NCBI RefSeq assembly: GCF_901709675.1
Contig: NC_051087.1
Location: 12,957,384 to 13,021,383, forward strand
DNA length: 64,000 nt
Direction of reading: 5' to 3'
Source: Syngnathus acus
Taxonomy: Eukaryota; Chordata; Actinopteri; Syngnathiformes; Syngnathidae
Both the position numbers and the translations under genes were made by a program. Position 1 is the stretch's first letter; the number at the start of each line of letters is the position of its first letter. This document shows positions 1 through 12,700 of this stretch, in pieces. The notes under the pieces were generated by a model that was not told the DNA's origin, searched no databases, and was given only the letters and a program-made list of their open reading frames with translations.

Positions 1-263
1 CAGTTCTGGAATATGACAGCACTGGAGGATAACGGGTTCTAGGTGGCTTCACGTTTGATTCTTCTCAAATCTTTGGCAGTTAATTTACGTCTTTTCTTCT
101 CAACACGTTTCTTGTGACCCTGTTGACCTTATGCACCAAAACGTTTGATGGTTCGGTGATCACGCCGCAATATCTTGGCAATTTCAAGAGTGCTGCATCC
201 CTTTGAAAGACTTTTCACAATTTTTGACTTTTCAGAATCAGTTAAATCTCTTTTTTGGCCCAT
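1..263 (-). pseudogene. Tc1-like transposase N-terminus, broken
   Basis: From an ATG at 261-263 (minus strand) the frame reads MGQKRDLTDSEKSKIVKSL and continues into an RDHRTIKRF helix-turn-helix stretch and a basic segment rich in KKR. This is the DNA-binding N-terminal part of Tc1-family transposases, which bind the element's inverted repeats. An in-frame stop (TAA, plus-strand tta at 129-131) interrupts the reading frame 44 codons after the start, in a region normally open in this family. The catalytic DDE domain would lie beyond the window. The copy is therefore inactive. Confidence 0.75.
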
Positions 264-483
264 GTTGCCTAAAGAAAAGACGCTGCCGGATAATTATGCA
301 CAGCTTGATATAGGGTGTTGACCTCCTCAGGCCGCACCCTCCCTCGTTACACAAATACACTTCACTTGATATGCTTAAAACCAATACGCCTTCAAGTTTA
401 AACAACCTGAAATTGGAAAATACGCATAAAAATGATAATATGGCCAAAATGCTCACTTGCCCAATAATGGTGCACACGGTGTA
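1..483 (-). mobile_element. Tc1-like DNA transposon, 5' end, truncated by window edge
   Basis: The minus strand reads as the start of a Tc1-type transposase (263 down to 1), preceded by about 220 bp of noncoding terminal sequence. A TA dinucleotide at 482-483 marks the likely outer end, as expected for Tc1/mariner target sites. The other half of the element lies outside the window, so the terminal inverted repeat pair cannot be verified. Family assignment rests on the helix-turn-helix protein remnant. Confidence 0.7.
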
Positions 484-743
484 TGGTGACCAACGCCCTC
501 TTTTAAAAGCAGGATACAAGCTGTTGGGATGTTTTGTGTGCAAAACCATCACCAAGAAATAGGGGTGGGTAAAAAAAACTCGATTCATCACTGCATTGCA
601 ATACTTCTTGCAATTCAAAATCGAGGGAGCAATTTCCCCCCACAATTCAATATCGATTCACTCAATCCTCTGAATCGTCAGTCAAATGAAATTGAATCGA
701 ATGACTGTGTTCATACGCGAGAACTTCCAACCAACCATACAGT
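484..743. other. Repeat-like noncoding stretch hosting the LINE insertion
   Basis: No gene is visible. From about 560 the sequence starts with ggggtgggtaaaaaa and has several cgattca motifs, resembling the ends of hAT-like MITEs in fish, but no matching second end was found. The segment ends with the left copy of the LINE target-site duplication at 732-743, and the same locus resumes after 4119. Confidence 0.35.
732..743. repeat. LINE target-site duplication, left copy
   Basis: The 12-mer CAACCATACAGT here abuts the 3' tail of the minus-strand LINE. It recurs exactly at 4108-4119. Confidence 0.9.
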
Positions 744-3700
744 CCATCCATCCATCCATCTTCTTCCGCTTATCCGGGGTCGGGTCGCGGGGGCAGCAGC
801 TTCAGGAGGGACTCCCAGACTTCCCTCTCCCCAGCCACTTCATCTAGCTCATCCCGGGGGATCCCAAGGCGTTCCCAGGCCAGCCGAGAGACATAGTCTC
901 TCCAGCGCGTCCTGGGTCGTCCCCGGGGTCTCCTACCGGTGGGACATGCCCGGAACACCTCCCCAGGGAGGCGTCCAGGAGGCATCCTGATGAGATGCCC
1001 GAGCCACCTCATCTGGCTCCTCTCAACGTGGAGGAGTAGCGACTCTACTCCGAGTCTCTCCCGGATGACCGAACTCCTCACCCTATCTCTAAGGGAGAGC
1101 CCGGACATCCTGCGGAGAAAACTCATTTCGGCCGCTTGTATCCGGGATCTCGTTCTTTCGGTCACGACCCATAGCTCGTGACCATAGGTGAGGGTAGGAG
1201 CGTAAATCGACCGGTAAATTGAGAGCTTTGCCTTTTGGCTCAGCTCTCTCTTTACCACGACGGACCGGTACAGAGTCCGCATTACTGCCGACGCTGCACC
1301 GATCCGCCTGTCGATCTCGCGCTCCATCCTCCCCTCACTCGTGAACAAGACCCCAAGATACTTAAACTCCTCCACTTGGGGCAGGATCTCATCCCCGATC
1401 CGGAGAGGGCATTCCACCCTTTTCCGATCGAGGACCATGGACTCGGATTTGGAGGTGCTGACCCTCATCCCGACCGCTTCACACTCGGCTGCGAACCGCT
1501 CCAGTGAGAGCTGGAGATCACGGCCTGAAGAAGCCAACAGCACCACGTCGTCTGCAAAAAGCAGAGACGCGATGCTGAGGTCCCCAAACCGGACACCCTC
1601 AACGCCTCGGCTGCGCCTAGAAATTCTGTCCATAAAAATTATGAACAGAATCGGTGACAAAGGGCAGCCTTGGCGGAGTCCAACCCTCACTGGGAACGAA
1701 TCCGACTTACTGCCGGAAATGCGGACCACACTCTGGCATCGGTGATACAGGGACCGAACCGCCCTTATCAGTTGGCTCGGTACCCCGTACTCCCGAAGCA
1801 CCCCCCACAGAACCTCCCGAGGGACACGGTCGAACGCCTTCTCCAAGTCCACAAAACACATGTGGACTGGTTGGGCGAACTCCCATGCACCCTCGAGGAT
1901 CCTGTTGAGGGTGAAGAGCTGGTCCACTGTTCCACGGCCAGGACGAAAGCCACACTGTTCCTCCTGAATCCGAGGTTCGACCTCCCGACGGACCCTCCTC
2001 TCCAGCACCCCTGAATAGACCTTACCAGGGAGGCTGAGGAGTGTAATTCCCCTGTAATTGGAACACACCCTCCGGTCCCTCTTCTTAAAGAGGGGAACCA
2101 CCACCCCAGTCTGCCAATCCAGAGGCACTGTCCCCGATGTCCACGCGATGCTGTAGAGACGTGTCAGCCATGACAGCCCCACAACATCCAGAGCCCTTAA
2201 GAAATCCGGGCGGATCTCATCCACCCCCGGGGCCTTGCCACCGAGGAGTTTTTTAACTACCTCAGTGACTTCAACTCCAGAGATTGGAGAGTCCGCCTCA
2301 GAGTCCCCAGGCCCTGCTTCCACAATGGAAGGCGTGTCGGTGGAATTGAGGAGGTCTTCGAAGTATTCTCCCCACCGACACACGACGTCCCGAGTCGAGG
2401 TCAGCAGCACGCCATCTCCACTGTAAACAGTGTTGACGTTGCACTGCTTCCCCCTCCTGAGACGCCGGATGGTGGACCAGAATTTCCTCGAAGCCGTCCG
2501 GAAGTCATTCTCCATGGCCTCGCCGAACTCCTCCCACGCCCGGGTTTTTGCCTCAGCAACCGCCGAAGCCGCGTTCCGCTTGGCCATCCGGTACCTGTCA
2601 GCTGCCTCCGGAGTCCCGCAGGCCAAAACGGCCCGATAGGACTCCTTCTTCAGCTTGACGGCATCCCTTACCGCCGGTGTCCACCAGCGGGTTCGGGGAT
2701 TGCCGCCACGACAGGCACCAATGACCTTACGGCCACAGCTCCGGTCGGCCGCCTCAACAATGGAGGCGCGGAACAAGGTCCACTCGGACTCAATGTCCCC
2801 CGCCTCCCCCGGGACGTGGGAAAAGCTCTGCCGGAGGTGGGAGTTGAAGCTCTTCCTGACAGGGGATTCCGCCAGACGTTCCCAGCAGACCCTCACAGAA
2901 CGTTTGGGTCTGCCAGGTCGGACCGGCATCTTCCCCCACCATCGGAGCCAACCCACCACCAGGTGGTGATCAGTTGACAGCTCCGCCCCTCTCTTCGCCC
3001 GAGTGTCCAAAACATGCGGCCGCAAATCCGATGACACGACTACAAAGTCGATCATCGAACTGCGGCCTAGGGTGTCCTGGTGCCAAGTGCACACATGGAC
3101 ACCCTTATGTTTGAACATGGTGTTCATTATTGAAAATCCGTGTCGAGCACAGAAGTCCAACAATAGAACACCGCTCGGGTTCAGATCGGGGGGGCCGTTC
3201 CTCCCAATCACGCCCTTCCAGGTCTCACTGTCATTGCCCACGTGAGCATTGAAGTCACCCAGTAGAACGACGGAGTCCCCAGAAGGAGCGCTCTCCAGCA
3301 CTTCCTCCAGGGACCCCAAGAAGGGTGGGTACTCTGAGCTGCCGTTTGGTGCATAGACACAAACAACAGTCAGGACCCGTCCCCCCACCCGAAGGCGGAG
3401 GGAGGCTACCCTCTCGTTCACCGGGGTGAACCCCAATGTGCAGGCGCCCAGCCGGGGGGCAATAAGTATACCCACACCTGCCCGACGCCTCTCACCGTGG
3501 GCAACTCCAGAGTGGAAGAGAGTCCAGCCCCTCTCGAGAGGGCTTGTACCGGAACCCAAACTGTGCGTGGAGGCAAGTCCGACTATATCTAGTCGGAACT
3601 TTTCTGCCTCGCACACCAGCTCGGGCTCCTTTCCAGCCAGAGAGGTGACATTCCATGTCCCAAGAGCCAGCTTCTGCAGCCGGGGATCAGACCGCCAAGG

Positions 3701-4107
3701 TCCCTGCCTTTGGCCGCCGCCCAGCTTGCAATGCACCCGACCCCTTTGGCCCCTCCCACAGGTGGTGAGCCCATGGGAAGGGGGACCCACGTTTCCTTTT
3801 CGGGCTGAGCCCGGCCGGGCCCCATGGGCGAAGGCCCGGCCACCAGACGCTCGCCTTCGAGCCCCGCCTCCAGGCCTGGCTCCAGAGGGGGGCCCCGGTG
3901 ACCCGCGTCCGGGCGAGGGAAAACGTGATCCATTCATTTTTATCATCATAAGGGGCTGATGAGCCGTGCTTTGTCTGGCCCCTCACCTAGGACCCGTTTG
4001 CCATGGGTGACCCTACCAGGGTCATGAAGCCCCAGACGACATGGCTCCTAGGATCATAGGGGCACGCAAACCCCTCCACCACGATAAGGTGACGACTCAC
4101 GGAGGGG
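744..4107 (-). mobile_element. Full-length APE-type non-LTR retrotransposon (LINE)
   Basis: The element runs on the minus strand from its 5' end at 4107 to a 3' tail of GATG repeats at 744-760. It is flanked by an exact 12-bp duplication, CAACCATACAGT, at 732-743 and 4108-4119, which defines both ends and shows a complete insertion of 3364 bp. It has a roughly 158-bp 5' leader (3950-4107), one long ORF (770-3949) and a 26-bp 3' end. LINEs of this type move by nicking DNA with an APE-like endonuclease and priming reverse transcription at the nick. The simple-repeat tail instead of poly(A) suits the CR1/L2/Rex group or RTE-like elements. I cannot fix the clade by eye. Confidence 0.92.
770..3949 (-). 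CDS. LINE ORF: APE endonuclease plus reverse transcriptase
   Basis: A single open frame of 1059 codons without internal stops. Residues 1-90 are Gly/Arg/Pro-rich and may be translated leader; the true start could be a later in-frame codon. The endonuclease domain begins at GTWN (97-100), has GDFNAHVG (231-238) and ends near STDHH (325-329). The position where many APE endonucleases carry a catalytic Glu reads GLASTH (124-129). Reverse transcriptase motifs follow: [13 protein letters not shown] (631-643), [11 protein letters not shown] (700-710), [10 protein letters not shown] (757-766) and the FADD active site (798-801). The C-terminus is basic with a [12 protein letters not shown] stretch and ends LPPRPDPG just before the GATG tail. 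The protein would nick target DNA and copy the element RNA. The ORF looks intact, so the copy may be recent. It sits antisense inside a maml3 intron. Confidence 0.9.
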   Translation of the reverse strand: MMIKMNGSRFPSPGRGSPGPPSGARPGGGARRRASGGRAFAHGARPGSARKGNVGPPSHGLTTCGRGQRGRVHCKLGGGQRQGPWRSDPRLQKLALGTWNVTSLAGKEPELVCEAEKFRLDIVGLASTHSLGSGTSPLERGWTLFHSGVAHGERRRAGVGILIAPRLGACTLGFTPVNERVASLRLRVGGRVLTVVCVYAPNGSSEYPPFLGSLEEVLESAPSGDSVVLLGDFNAHVGNDSETWKGVIGRNGPPDLNPSGVLLLDFCARHGFSIMNTMFKHKGVHVCTWHQDTLGRSSMIDFVVVSSDLRPHVLDTRAKRGAELSTDHHLVVGWLRWWGKMPVRPGRPKRSVRVCWERLAESPVRKSFNSHLRQSFSHVPGEAGDIESEWTLFRASIVEAADRSCGRKVIGACRGGNPRTRWWTPAVRDAVKLKKESYRAVLACGTPEAADRYRMAKRNAASAVAEAKTRAWEEFGEAMENDFRTASRKFWSTIRRLRRGKQCNVNTVYSGDGVLLTSTRDVVCRWGEYFEDLLNSTDTPSIVEAGPGDSEADSPISGVEVTEVVKKLLGGKAPGVDEIRPDFLRALDVVGLSWLTRLYSIAWTSGTVPLDWQTGVVVPLFKKRDRRVCSNYRGITLLSLPGKVYSGVLERRVRREVEPRIQEEQCGFRPGRGTVDQLFTLNRILEGAWEFAQPVHMCFVDLEKAFDRVPREVLWGVLREYGVPSQLIRAVRSLYHRCQSVVRISGSKSDSFPVRVGLRQGCPLSPILFIIFMDRISRRSRGVEGVRFGDLSIASLLFADDVVLLASSGRDLQLSLERFAAECEAVGMRVSTSKSESMVLDRKRVECPLRIGDEILPQVEEFKYLGVLFTSEGRMEREIDRRIGAASAVMRTLYRSVVVKRELSQKAKLSIYRSIYAPTLTYGHELWVVTERTRSRIQAAEMSFLRRMSGLSLRDRVRSSVIRERLGVESLLLHVERSQMRWLGHLIRMPPGRLPGEVFRACPTGRRPRGRPRTRWRDYVSRLAWERLGIPRDELDEVAGEREVWESLLKLLPPRPDPG

Positions 4108-4119
4108 CAACCATACAGT
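4108..4119. repeat. LINE target-site duplication, right copy
   Basis: Exact copy of 732-743, abutting the LINE 5' end. Exact identity of the pair argues for a young insertion. Confidence 0.9.
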
Positions 4120-5816
4120 GTTGCGGAAAACCCATGGCTTAACAAGATTGTCCAAACATTGGAACCAAAATACCCGATACCAACGTGAAAACACGTCAGA
4201 AGTTGCCGAAGCTGTACGCAGTCGACAGTGCATCTTACATTTGACAGTTGGACTTCCAGAATGACCCCTACATAATTATCACTTTTCATTTCAATGAGTA
4301 AAGAAATCTTAAGTTTACATGTGCATACCTTTTTCCATTACAGAGCTGTCTCTGTTTTTTTTTTACTTTTGTACTTTGTGTACAGACACAAGTTGTACAA
4401 ATTCTTTTCAACCTTTATTTAATCGACTAGACTAAAAAGGCAAGATATATATATAATGCTCAAACTATGACTTAATAGGTTTTTCGGGGGGGGGGGGGCG
4501 AATTCAGGGACTGAGCCAAGACGATACGTTTGTCGTATCTACACATGCAAGTTAAAACTCAACTATGCAAAGCAAAAGCCAAATATCAACAACATACAGA
4601 AACACTGCCGATTTCTCAGGGCCCTCTCATCTGAGACGGACTGATGCAAACTGAAAAATGATGTCGTGGTCTGATGTAGTGATGCACTAAGTACCGGGCC
4701 CAGTTCTATACTATGAATTTTATCGTGCAAAAATGACATGATACCATAATTTCCAACTAGCGGTACTTTGGGAAAAAATGCAGTCAAAGTGCTCCAACAC
4801 ATAACGGCGCTGTAGCATAGTGTCGGCTGGCCAAGTCGCACAGATGGCATAAGTAACAGCAGCATCATATAGCTAAAGACCACTCAAAAAAAAAAAGATT
4901 TTTATTTTATTTATTTTGGTGGGGAGTTAATAAACATGTTTCTTCTACTACAGTGGACCCCTGAATACCGATGGCTCTGCGCAATTTGATTTTTTTTTTC
5001 TTTGTCTTGAGTTAGCAAATGTTTTTTATGGAAAATGTTGATTGGAGGTTTAGCAATGTTTTCTTCTAGAATATTTTAAGTAAAGGGAAAATATCCCCCA
5101 ATTCATTTCAAAGGCATAACCTGGGCTTTACGGCATTTAAATTTTAAGTTGTAATACCAGCATCAATCACTAGATGGCAGACATGGCAGGGCTGTCCATC
5201 CTTTTCCGACTGAGAACCATGGTTTCAGATTTGTTGGTGCTGATTTGTGTGGTATTTGTCCTTTTGAAAAAGCACAAATGAAAATGTTTGTTTTCTATGG
5301 TTGAATGACTGGCACATAGACTGAAACATGTTAATGGCATTTACCATTAATTTCAATAGGGAAAGATGATTTGAGAAAAGAGAATGTTTGGGTTACAAGC
5401 GTAATCACGAAACAAATTAAACTCATATCTTACATCGCCACTGTGACGGTTACATGTTTTGTAAAAAGGGGCTTTTAAGATAGTACCCCTGCTAAAGACA
5501 CCCCACACCGTTATGGAAGGGTTAATAAGTTATTTGGTGCCAATGGAACATTTGACAATGGAAATTACAGTAATTATTACGTGCAGCAATATAAATTCCC
5601 ATGTGTTTTACTGGATGATTGATTTTACATACAGGGAAGGTGCAAAAGTAGATATGCAACAGTATCACATCAACAAAATATGCTTGATGATTCTACTTTT
5701 TTATAATTGTATACTGTACCTACTTTTGTGTATTCTGACCTACATTTAGAGCTACATCAACATCAATATGACATCAACATGGCATCGCTGTTATTTTTTT
5801 TGTGAATTCTTCTCAG
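4120..5816. other. maml3 intron sequence upstream of the first visible exon
   Basis: No coding exon found. It includes a 13-base G run at 4486-4498, several A/T runs and a small LINE relic at 5190-5246. A segment at 4951 begins acagtggacccctgaata, similar to the start of a MITE-like sequence at 27127. The stretch ends in a pyrimidine-rich tract and the AG acceptor at 5815-5816. Confidence 0.5.
5190..5246 (-). mobile_element. Short LINE relic
   Basis: About 57 bp align by eye with 1402-1461 of the full-length LINE in the same orientation, sharing ccttttccga, gaccatgg-like and ggtgctga blocks. This corresponds to a small piece of the reverse transcriptase region. Substitutions are numerous, so it is an old, separate insertion. 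Confidence 0.6.
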
Positions 5817-6764
5817 GTTCGACCATCATCATCAGGCCCGCAGTTTGCGACGACTGCCAACGGAACACCTCCTCAGCAACCTTTGCAGCAGTCGCCTGCC
5901 GTTGCGATGGCGTCAGGGTCCCCATTACATAACTGCGTGGCTCGCTCTCCTCAGACCCCGACCCAGGCTCAGACGCAAGCGGTTTCACGGCCTGGCAATG
6001 GCTACATGATGAACCCTGGCCCAGGTGTTAGTCAAACAAGCACCGGACAAACGGGACCTGGGGTCGCTCCAGGTCAGCCAGTAGGACCAGTAACACCTGA
6101 ACTTTCCCATGCAGAGCAACTAAAAGCAATGGCTGCCCAGCAGCGTGCTAAACTGTTGCAACAGAAGCAACAGCAGCAACAAGCAGCAAACTGGTCACCA
6201 GCAGGTCCACCAACCAGTCCCTACAATGCTGGACCCTTTAACCAAGATAAACCCAATAGCCCCATGATGTATCCACCGCAAGCCTTTAACACAGCGCAGG
6301 CCCCTCTAGTGGCTGGAATGGCCCCCAACAACGGGCCCAAAGCTCCTATGAACAACTACCTCCCTCACAATCACATGAGCTTGATGGGCCAGCAACAGCA
6401 GAACAGTATCGCCCAGAACACCCTGACCAAACAACAACAGCAGCAACAGCAGCAGCAGCAACAGCAGCAGCAGCAAACAGCAGCCATTTTGTCATATAAC
6501 AACACCAAGCCACTGAGTCACTTCAGCGGCAGTGGGGTTGATCACAGGATGACCCCACCCATGGGAGGCAGCAGCCAGGTCAAGAACCCTATGATGCCTC
6601 CTTACATGGCCGGTGGAGGCCAAGGCGCCGGGCCAGGACAAACCCAAGGGCCTATTCCGGGCCAAACAGCCCATCTGAGTGAGGAGCAGAAGAGAATGTT
6701 GTTGATGAAGCAGAAAGTGTTGAACCAGAACATCCCCTACAACAACATGCAGCCTCATGGACAG
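5817..6764 (+). CDS. maml3: maml3 internal exon (polyQ and [14 protein letters not shown] exon)
   Basis: Acceptor ttctcag ends at 5816; donor CAG/gtaagt starts at 6765. Both edges are phase 0 and the exon encodes 316 residues. It contains the family segments [20 protein letters not shown] and KPNSPMMYP, a 15-Gln run at 6432-6476, and [18 protein letters not shown] near its end. Reading upstream of 5817 would only extend into the intron. Confidence 0.93.
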
Positions 6765-9700
6765 GTAAGTTAATTGTTTAATGCTCTCCATGATCATTAG
6801 TGCTGGTGAGCAGTTGACATTGAATTTGTGCCGGAGGCTTGTCAGCACTACGGCCACATTTCTTTCTTTGATCTGACCCTGGAATGAGAACAAGTAATCC
6901 TTTAGTTGCTCGTACGCTCGAGCTTAGTTGGTCCATGCGCAGGATGATGGCTGTCAACCAAAGGTTTATATAAACAATCGTTTCTTGACAAATACAGATG
7001 ATGCTCTGGAGGTAGAGGTCATTTAAACAGGCAGACATCCAATTGTTTTAAAGACTTTCAGTGGTGAGGCCAGTGAAGGTAAAATGGCGGTAGTTACCCC
7101 AGCAACAAGCCAGGGCTGGGGAATAGGAAAATGGCCTGTCGAGAGCGTATTGATGCCTCTGCAACGCGACCACCACTGATAGCCCCCTCGCCTCCGCCCC
7201 GAAACACACAAACGCATGCACTTAAACACACACACGTGCACACGCACAAACACACACACACACACACACCAACAGCAAGCCAAACAGCTCCTTCGCTCAT
7301 ACCCCCAATCTGTCACGGCTGACTGATGGCTGAGATTGGTCCACTAAGCCAAGCTTGCCGATGTCATTACCAAAAGCCCACCTCAGGCAGTTGGATTCCA
7401 GAGCCTGGTGACCAACATGACCATATTCAGAATGCTTCACTGGTTCAGCCAGATGTCAGGTGTCTTGAATAATCCATTGGAGAAGAAATACTGTGGGTAG
7501 ACCTACCTTTTATTTTTTATTTTTTTTTATCAAACTGCGACACCAGATAAAGGTCTAAGTGGTTCTTTTCATGGTGTGTTTAATGCTAATTATGTCTGTG
7601 CTGTTGTATTGTGAATAGAATGGGCGTATGAATGCTCTTTCCTTCTTTGTGTTTCTTTCTTACACAAACACATCTTCTGTTACGTTCATGATATGACTAG
7701 TTAGTCACCCCTGTGCTGATCTCTGAGTCTCCTCCTCCTCCTCATCGTCACCCACCCCACCCCCCTTACCCTCCTGCCAGAGAGACTCAGCACCAATAAA
7801 AGACCAGATTTATTAATATGGGGCCTTTGTGGCTGTTGCCTAGAGGGTTGTGTGTTTGCCTGCGTGCGAATGTGCCCATATGTGTTTGTGTGTGTTTCGT
7901 AGATTTCGATGGGTGGCGGAGAGGGGTTTGAGAGATTTATTTGAGTGAGCAGAGGAGAACTGGAGACTGCAAAAGCACGGGTAGAGAGAAATTTGCAGAG
8001 AAGCAAGCACAGGAAGCAGGAGATTTATTGTTTTGTGAATATAGTGAATATGAAAAAGGAGCAACCAGCTCTAAAGGGAAAAATAAGTGAGCAATGCAAA
8101 ATGGAACTTCGTGAATGCAAAATATTTCTATATTCTTCTTGCATCTTATGGGATTGTATTGGACTATATACTGTGGACAATTTCGACTAGTGTCCTTTTA
8201 CTTTAAACAAAATGAGGGCAAAATCGTAGATAATGTAGAGGCACTTACCGTAATTTTCGGACTAAAAGTCGCTCCGGAATATAGGTCGCATTAGCCATAA
8301 AATGCACAATAATGTGAAAAAAAACATATATATGTAAGTCGCTCCGGAGTATAAGTTGCATTTTGGGGGGAAATTTATTCGACAAAATCCAACACCAAGA
8401 ACAGACATGAACGAGCAACAACAGGCTAAACGATAGGTATGCTAACGTGACATAAACACAAACGAAGAGCTGAGACGTCAGTTTTTACTCGTCTGATTTG
8501 AAAACGAGTTATTTGTCAGTTTGTTTTGTAGCTTTTACTGTATATAATATGAGGTGCTCATACATTTATTTGGGTTGACAGTCACAATGGCCCTCCGAAA
8601 GAAGCTATGACTACAGTGTGGCCTGCGAAAAAAATGTGTTTGACACCCCTGCCTTAAGGCCTCCGTTCGGACGCCACAAGGGAAAGAAAGCATTGGAGCA
8701 TGTGTGTCAAGTCAGGTGCAGTTGCATTGCGGAGCGTAGCTGCATGCGAAGCTACGCAAGGTTTCCGTTGGGTTTCTATTTTTTCCGGATGCCGTATGCG
8801 TATTTTCATGGACCTGAAGAAAGAAGTAGACGTGTGTGTGTACCCGTGTGTGTGTGTGCGTGTGTGTGCATGTGTGTGTGTGCGTGCATGTATTTCACAA
8901 GTGAAGCTCAAACATCACTGTAATTGTTTTTAGGCGAACTGTTAGGGAAACATCAGCTGTGCTCCTCAAAAGCTTATTAGTCAAGCTTTAATTGTTGCTC
9001 CTCACATAATGCTGTGCGCTAATTTATGGCTGTTGCCGAGGTTGCCACGATGGTAACATTCTCGGCAAAGAAAAATCACAGGCATGTTCCTGTGGTAGAT
9101 GTTGGCATGGTTGTATGTGTTTGATGTGATACTTTCAGTGTGTTCACACAGTCCAGGCATCTATGTGTATGATTCGGAAAAAATGCTGAGGGGTACAGCA
9201 TGATGTACAGTATGTTTAGTGCATGTGCAGTATTGTAATATGAAAACATTGCGTAGATCTCTCCCTCTAATCTGCGTCATAATTAGAACAGGATGCAAGA
9301 TGGACTGACAACGCTTCGGCCCCAAAAAAAAAACGCCATGTTAAACTGAAGCAAGTTTGATCATTTTTGTGTGTTAGTAAGTCAATGCATATTGTGATGC
9401 ATGTAGGAAATGTCGGTGTCACACACCGACTCCGGTACATGAAGAAGCTTGAGCCGGTGCTAATAACCCCATGAGTCACGACACCAGCCCCCACGTTCAC
9501 GTACACACACCATCAACAATAAACAGGCTGTGAAAACGCCCACATGCATGCGCACACTTGTGAAGTCCTTCCTGCTGCGTACTCTCTCCACCCCTCTTGC
9601 TATCCTCAGGTAATTCCACTCTGATCATTGTCTCTGCCCTTCTTTTCATCTCATTCTCCAACCAGTTGTGCGGAAAAGCCTGACGTGCACAAGCTCTCAA

Positions 9701-12700
9701 GGAAAAGCAGCTGCCGTTTCCCACATGGGGACTCAAATGCCAAGACCTAGCCAATACATGAGTTGATATGATTTTATACACAAACACTCGCTATCATCTC
9801 TCAACTTGACAGTGAAATAAACCAAAAAAGCTTGTGAGCAAATTTTAGACCAACTTGGATCAATTACATTTATAAGGAATGTGTTGGTGGGAATATCTGG
9901 AACCAAATGAATGTCTTGTCCCCCCCCTACTGTCACGGCTTTTAAGAATTCAGCTTTCTCATAGAATGCAGACATGACACAGATATTTGAATATTTACAA
10001 TTATAAATATACAATTATTTACAATTTAAACTTATAATTGTCTCGCACAGTGGACCCCAACTAATGGGCTGTGGACCAGTACCGGGCCGTGGGCCACCGC
10101 ACAAATGCTAAAATAAATTTGGTTTATTTATTAGACGAGGCTGAAAAATAAATAAATAAATAATGCTAAAATAAATTTGGTTTATTTATTAGACGAGGCT
10201 GAAAAATATTTGATTTTGAAGTGACCAGATTGTCTACAACTGATGCTAAAAAGGCCTTTAATATCGGTTAAAATAAAAAAAAGAAGATACACATTTTACT
10301 TTAAACTTTCACTATCAATACAACTGCTTTCAATGTGGTATACATGCACATATTTATGTTTGCTTTATTCTTGCTGTGATACAATCACCTTGTCGCTGAA
10401 GGAAATTAGCAGAATTTTTTAACTGCTGATTTTTTTTTTTTTTTTATTAAACAGAGTTATAGGTGTACTAGATTATAGTAAATTTAGAAGTCAAAGGTCT
10501 AAGATAGAAAGAAGGAATAAGGGGAAGGTGAAAAAGACTGGCTCTCTCCCCACGCGGCGAGAGAGCAATATCGCACTCCCTCACGCTCACGGATCGTCTG
10601 CTCACTCGGTCACACACTCTATCGCTCTCACAAGCACACACATGCACACACATACATTGAATACTGCTCACTTTCTAACTCCTCCCCTCTCTCAGGCACA
10701 CGTGTCAGGGCTTGAGCTGAGCTGCTCTCAGATCCCTTGTGAGTCTCTGAAGATGGGGGGTGGGTGCAAGTTGTGGAGGGGTGTACTTGTGGAAAGGGAG
10801 AGGGCTAATGGGGGGGCTGTGTTCTCGCGTGTATTTGCTCTCCCTCACTCTGCTGAGATGCTTCCTGTGAAGAGGCACACACGACAAACTGCTTTCTCTG
10901 TGCTTTTAGTGTCTACTTTTTTCTTTATATCTCTTCTCTCATCATTCTCCCTGCAGCCTTCCCTCTTCGCCTCCTTAAACACTGTGCTTAGAGGAAGCTG
11001 CTGGTACTGCACCACATCGCTTTGACTCAATAGTGTTGTTGCTGTCTACGTGTTTATAGAAAATTTATGATTTCATGAGATAAAATGCATATCTGTAATG
11101 TTGGGGTTGTTTCTGAGATTAGAGGCTAGTCGGTTGTGCCATCTGAGGTGTAGATAACCTCTGCATTGTTTTTCTGCATATAGCAGTATAAGCATCCATT
11201 ATGGGTACATACAATATGCGGCAGTATGCAACACCGACCCCACAAAGTTGTTTTTAACTTTCAACCAGTTGGGGTAGCGAACATTTACTGGCCACCCCAT
11301 AGCCACTGGTCAGAATAGATTGTATTAGCGTCAGCTAATATACTATGTATTAGCGACTTATGACTTATTTATTCGTGACGCCATGAAACCTAAATCGTTG
11401 TGGAAGTCAAAATATTAACTTCATTATTAGTCTGAAGTCATTAGTTACATTACATATAACACAGTAAACCAAAGTATATCAATAGGCATCTTCCTACGAC
11501 TTTCTGATTTTTTTTTCTCATGGTACAATGGTAATGACAGAGATGGCCATTGGGAATTTCAGAAAAATGTATCATGATTTTGCCTAACAGCCAGTGGGGG
11601 TGAGGCTGGTGAAGTAAGGATGGGTCGGTAGGTATGTAGGTGGGGGTTGGATGGATGGATGGATGGATGGATGGATGGATGGATGGATGGATGGATGGAT
11701 GGATGGATGGATGGATGGATGGATGGATGGATGGATGGATGGATGGATGGATGGATCTTTCTTTTCTCTTTCTTGAATCCTGTGAGCCAAAGAAAGGTAG
11801 GAAGGCAGATGCAGTCAGAAGGCTGCATACTAAACAGACTGCTGTCCCCCTGCCAGTACCTCTCTCACACACACACACAAACACTCAAAAAATATTCATG
11901 TTTGGTTGCTCGTGTACATACTCACAAATAGCCCGCACACACAAACATCATGCAGACACTTCCCTCACACCAGCTCAAACTTTGGCTGCCTTCCTCAGCT
12001 GCCGGTTGCTGTGGAAACCATTGCCCAAGGCACCTTACAGCCCAAATCAATGGCAGCTCCAAGATGAGGGTAGACAGGGGTTGCTTCTGTGTGTGTGCAT
12101 ACACGCGACAGCTTGTCTCTGTTTAAATGCTCCACTATTTGAGCACTTTAATGCTGAAGGCACTGACACTCTCACTAATACTATCAGTGTTTAACTAATT
12201 GGATTTTGGTTGCAAATTAACCAAATCAAGAGATGTCGATGGTAGATTTCACAGAAAAACTGATGGCTGAAGAAATGTGGGAGGTCAGACATTTGATTTT
12301 TATGTAATTGTGTGCCGTGTCACTAATCAGTAATCATCTTGTTTGTGTTGATGGTACCAAATGTGGGCACCACACACGCACAAAGGCATACATGAGAGAA
12401 GACACAGATGTGACCCTGCCCTCGTCCCTTAAATTTACCCCATCCTCCCCATCTGCTCACTCAGATGCTAACAAACACACACATACGTACACACGACTGG
12501 TTAGTCTAGCACATAATGTGAACTTGCCCAAGAGCAGACACCAGAATTATACTGTTTACCCACTTGTGTCTCGGAGTCGCAGTCTGCGCATTCTCGTGGC
12601 AGCCCTCTCCTCTCAAACCTCATGACCACCAATACAGCGCTCAAGGGAATGGAGGATAATACAAGAGATGTGCAAGGAGGTGGTGTTGCAGGCACGCAGA

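Noticed and set aside
529-3959. Several plus-strand ORFs opposite the LINE
   Set aside because: Shadows of the intact minus-strand ORF, which carries all recognisable motifs.
8618-8933. Cys/Val-rich ORFs over TG repeats (also 7023-7316, 22404-22607, 28064-28305, 38647-38889)
   Set aside because: Direct products of TG/CA dinucleotide arrays.
11640-12194. Long ORFs encoding repeated WMDG or HPSI units around 11450-12194, and the similar one at 36932-37303
   Set aside because: They are translations of the GGAT microsatellite. No start context, splice signal or domain.
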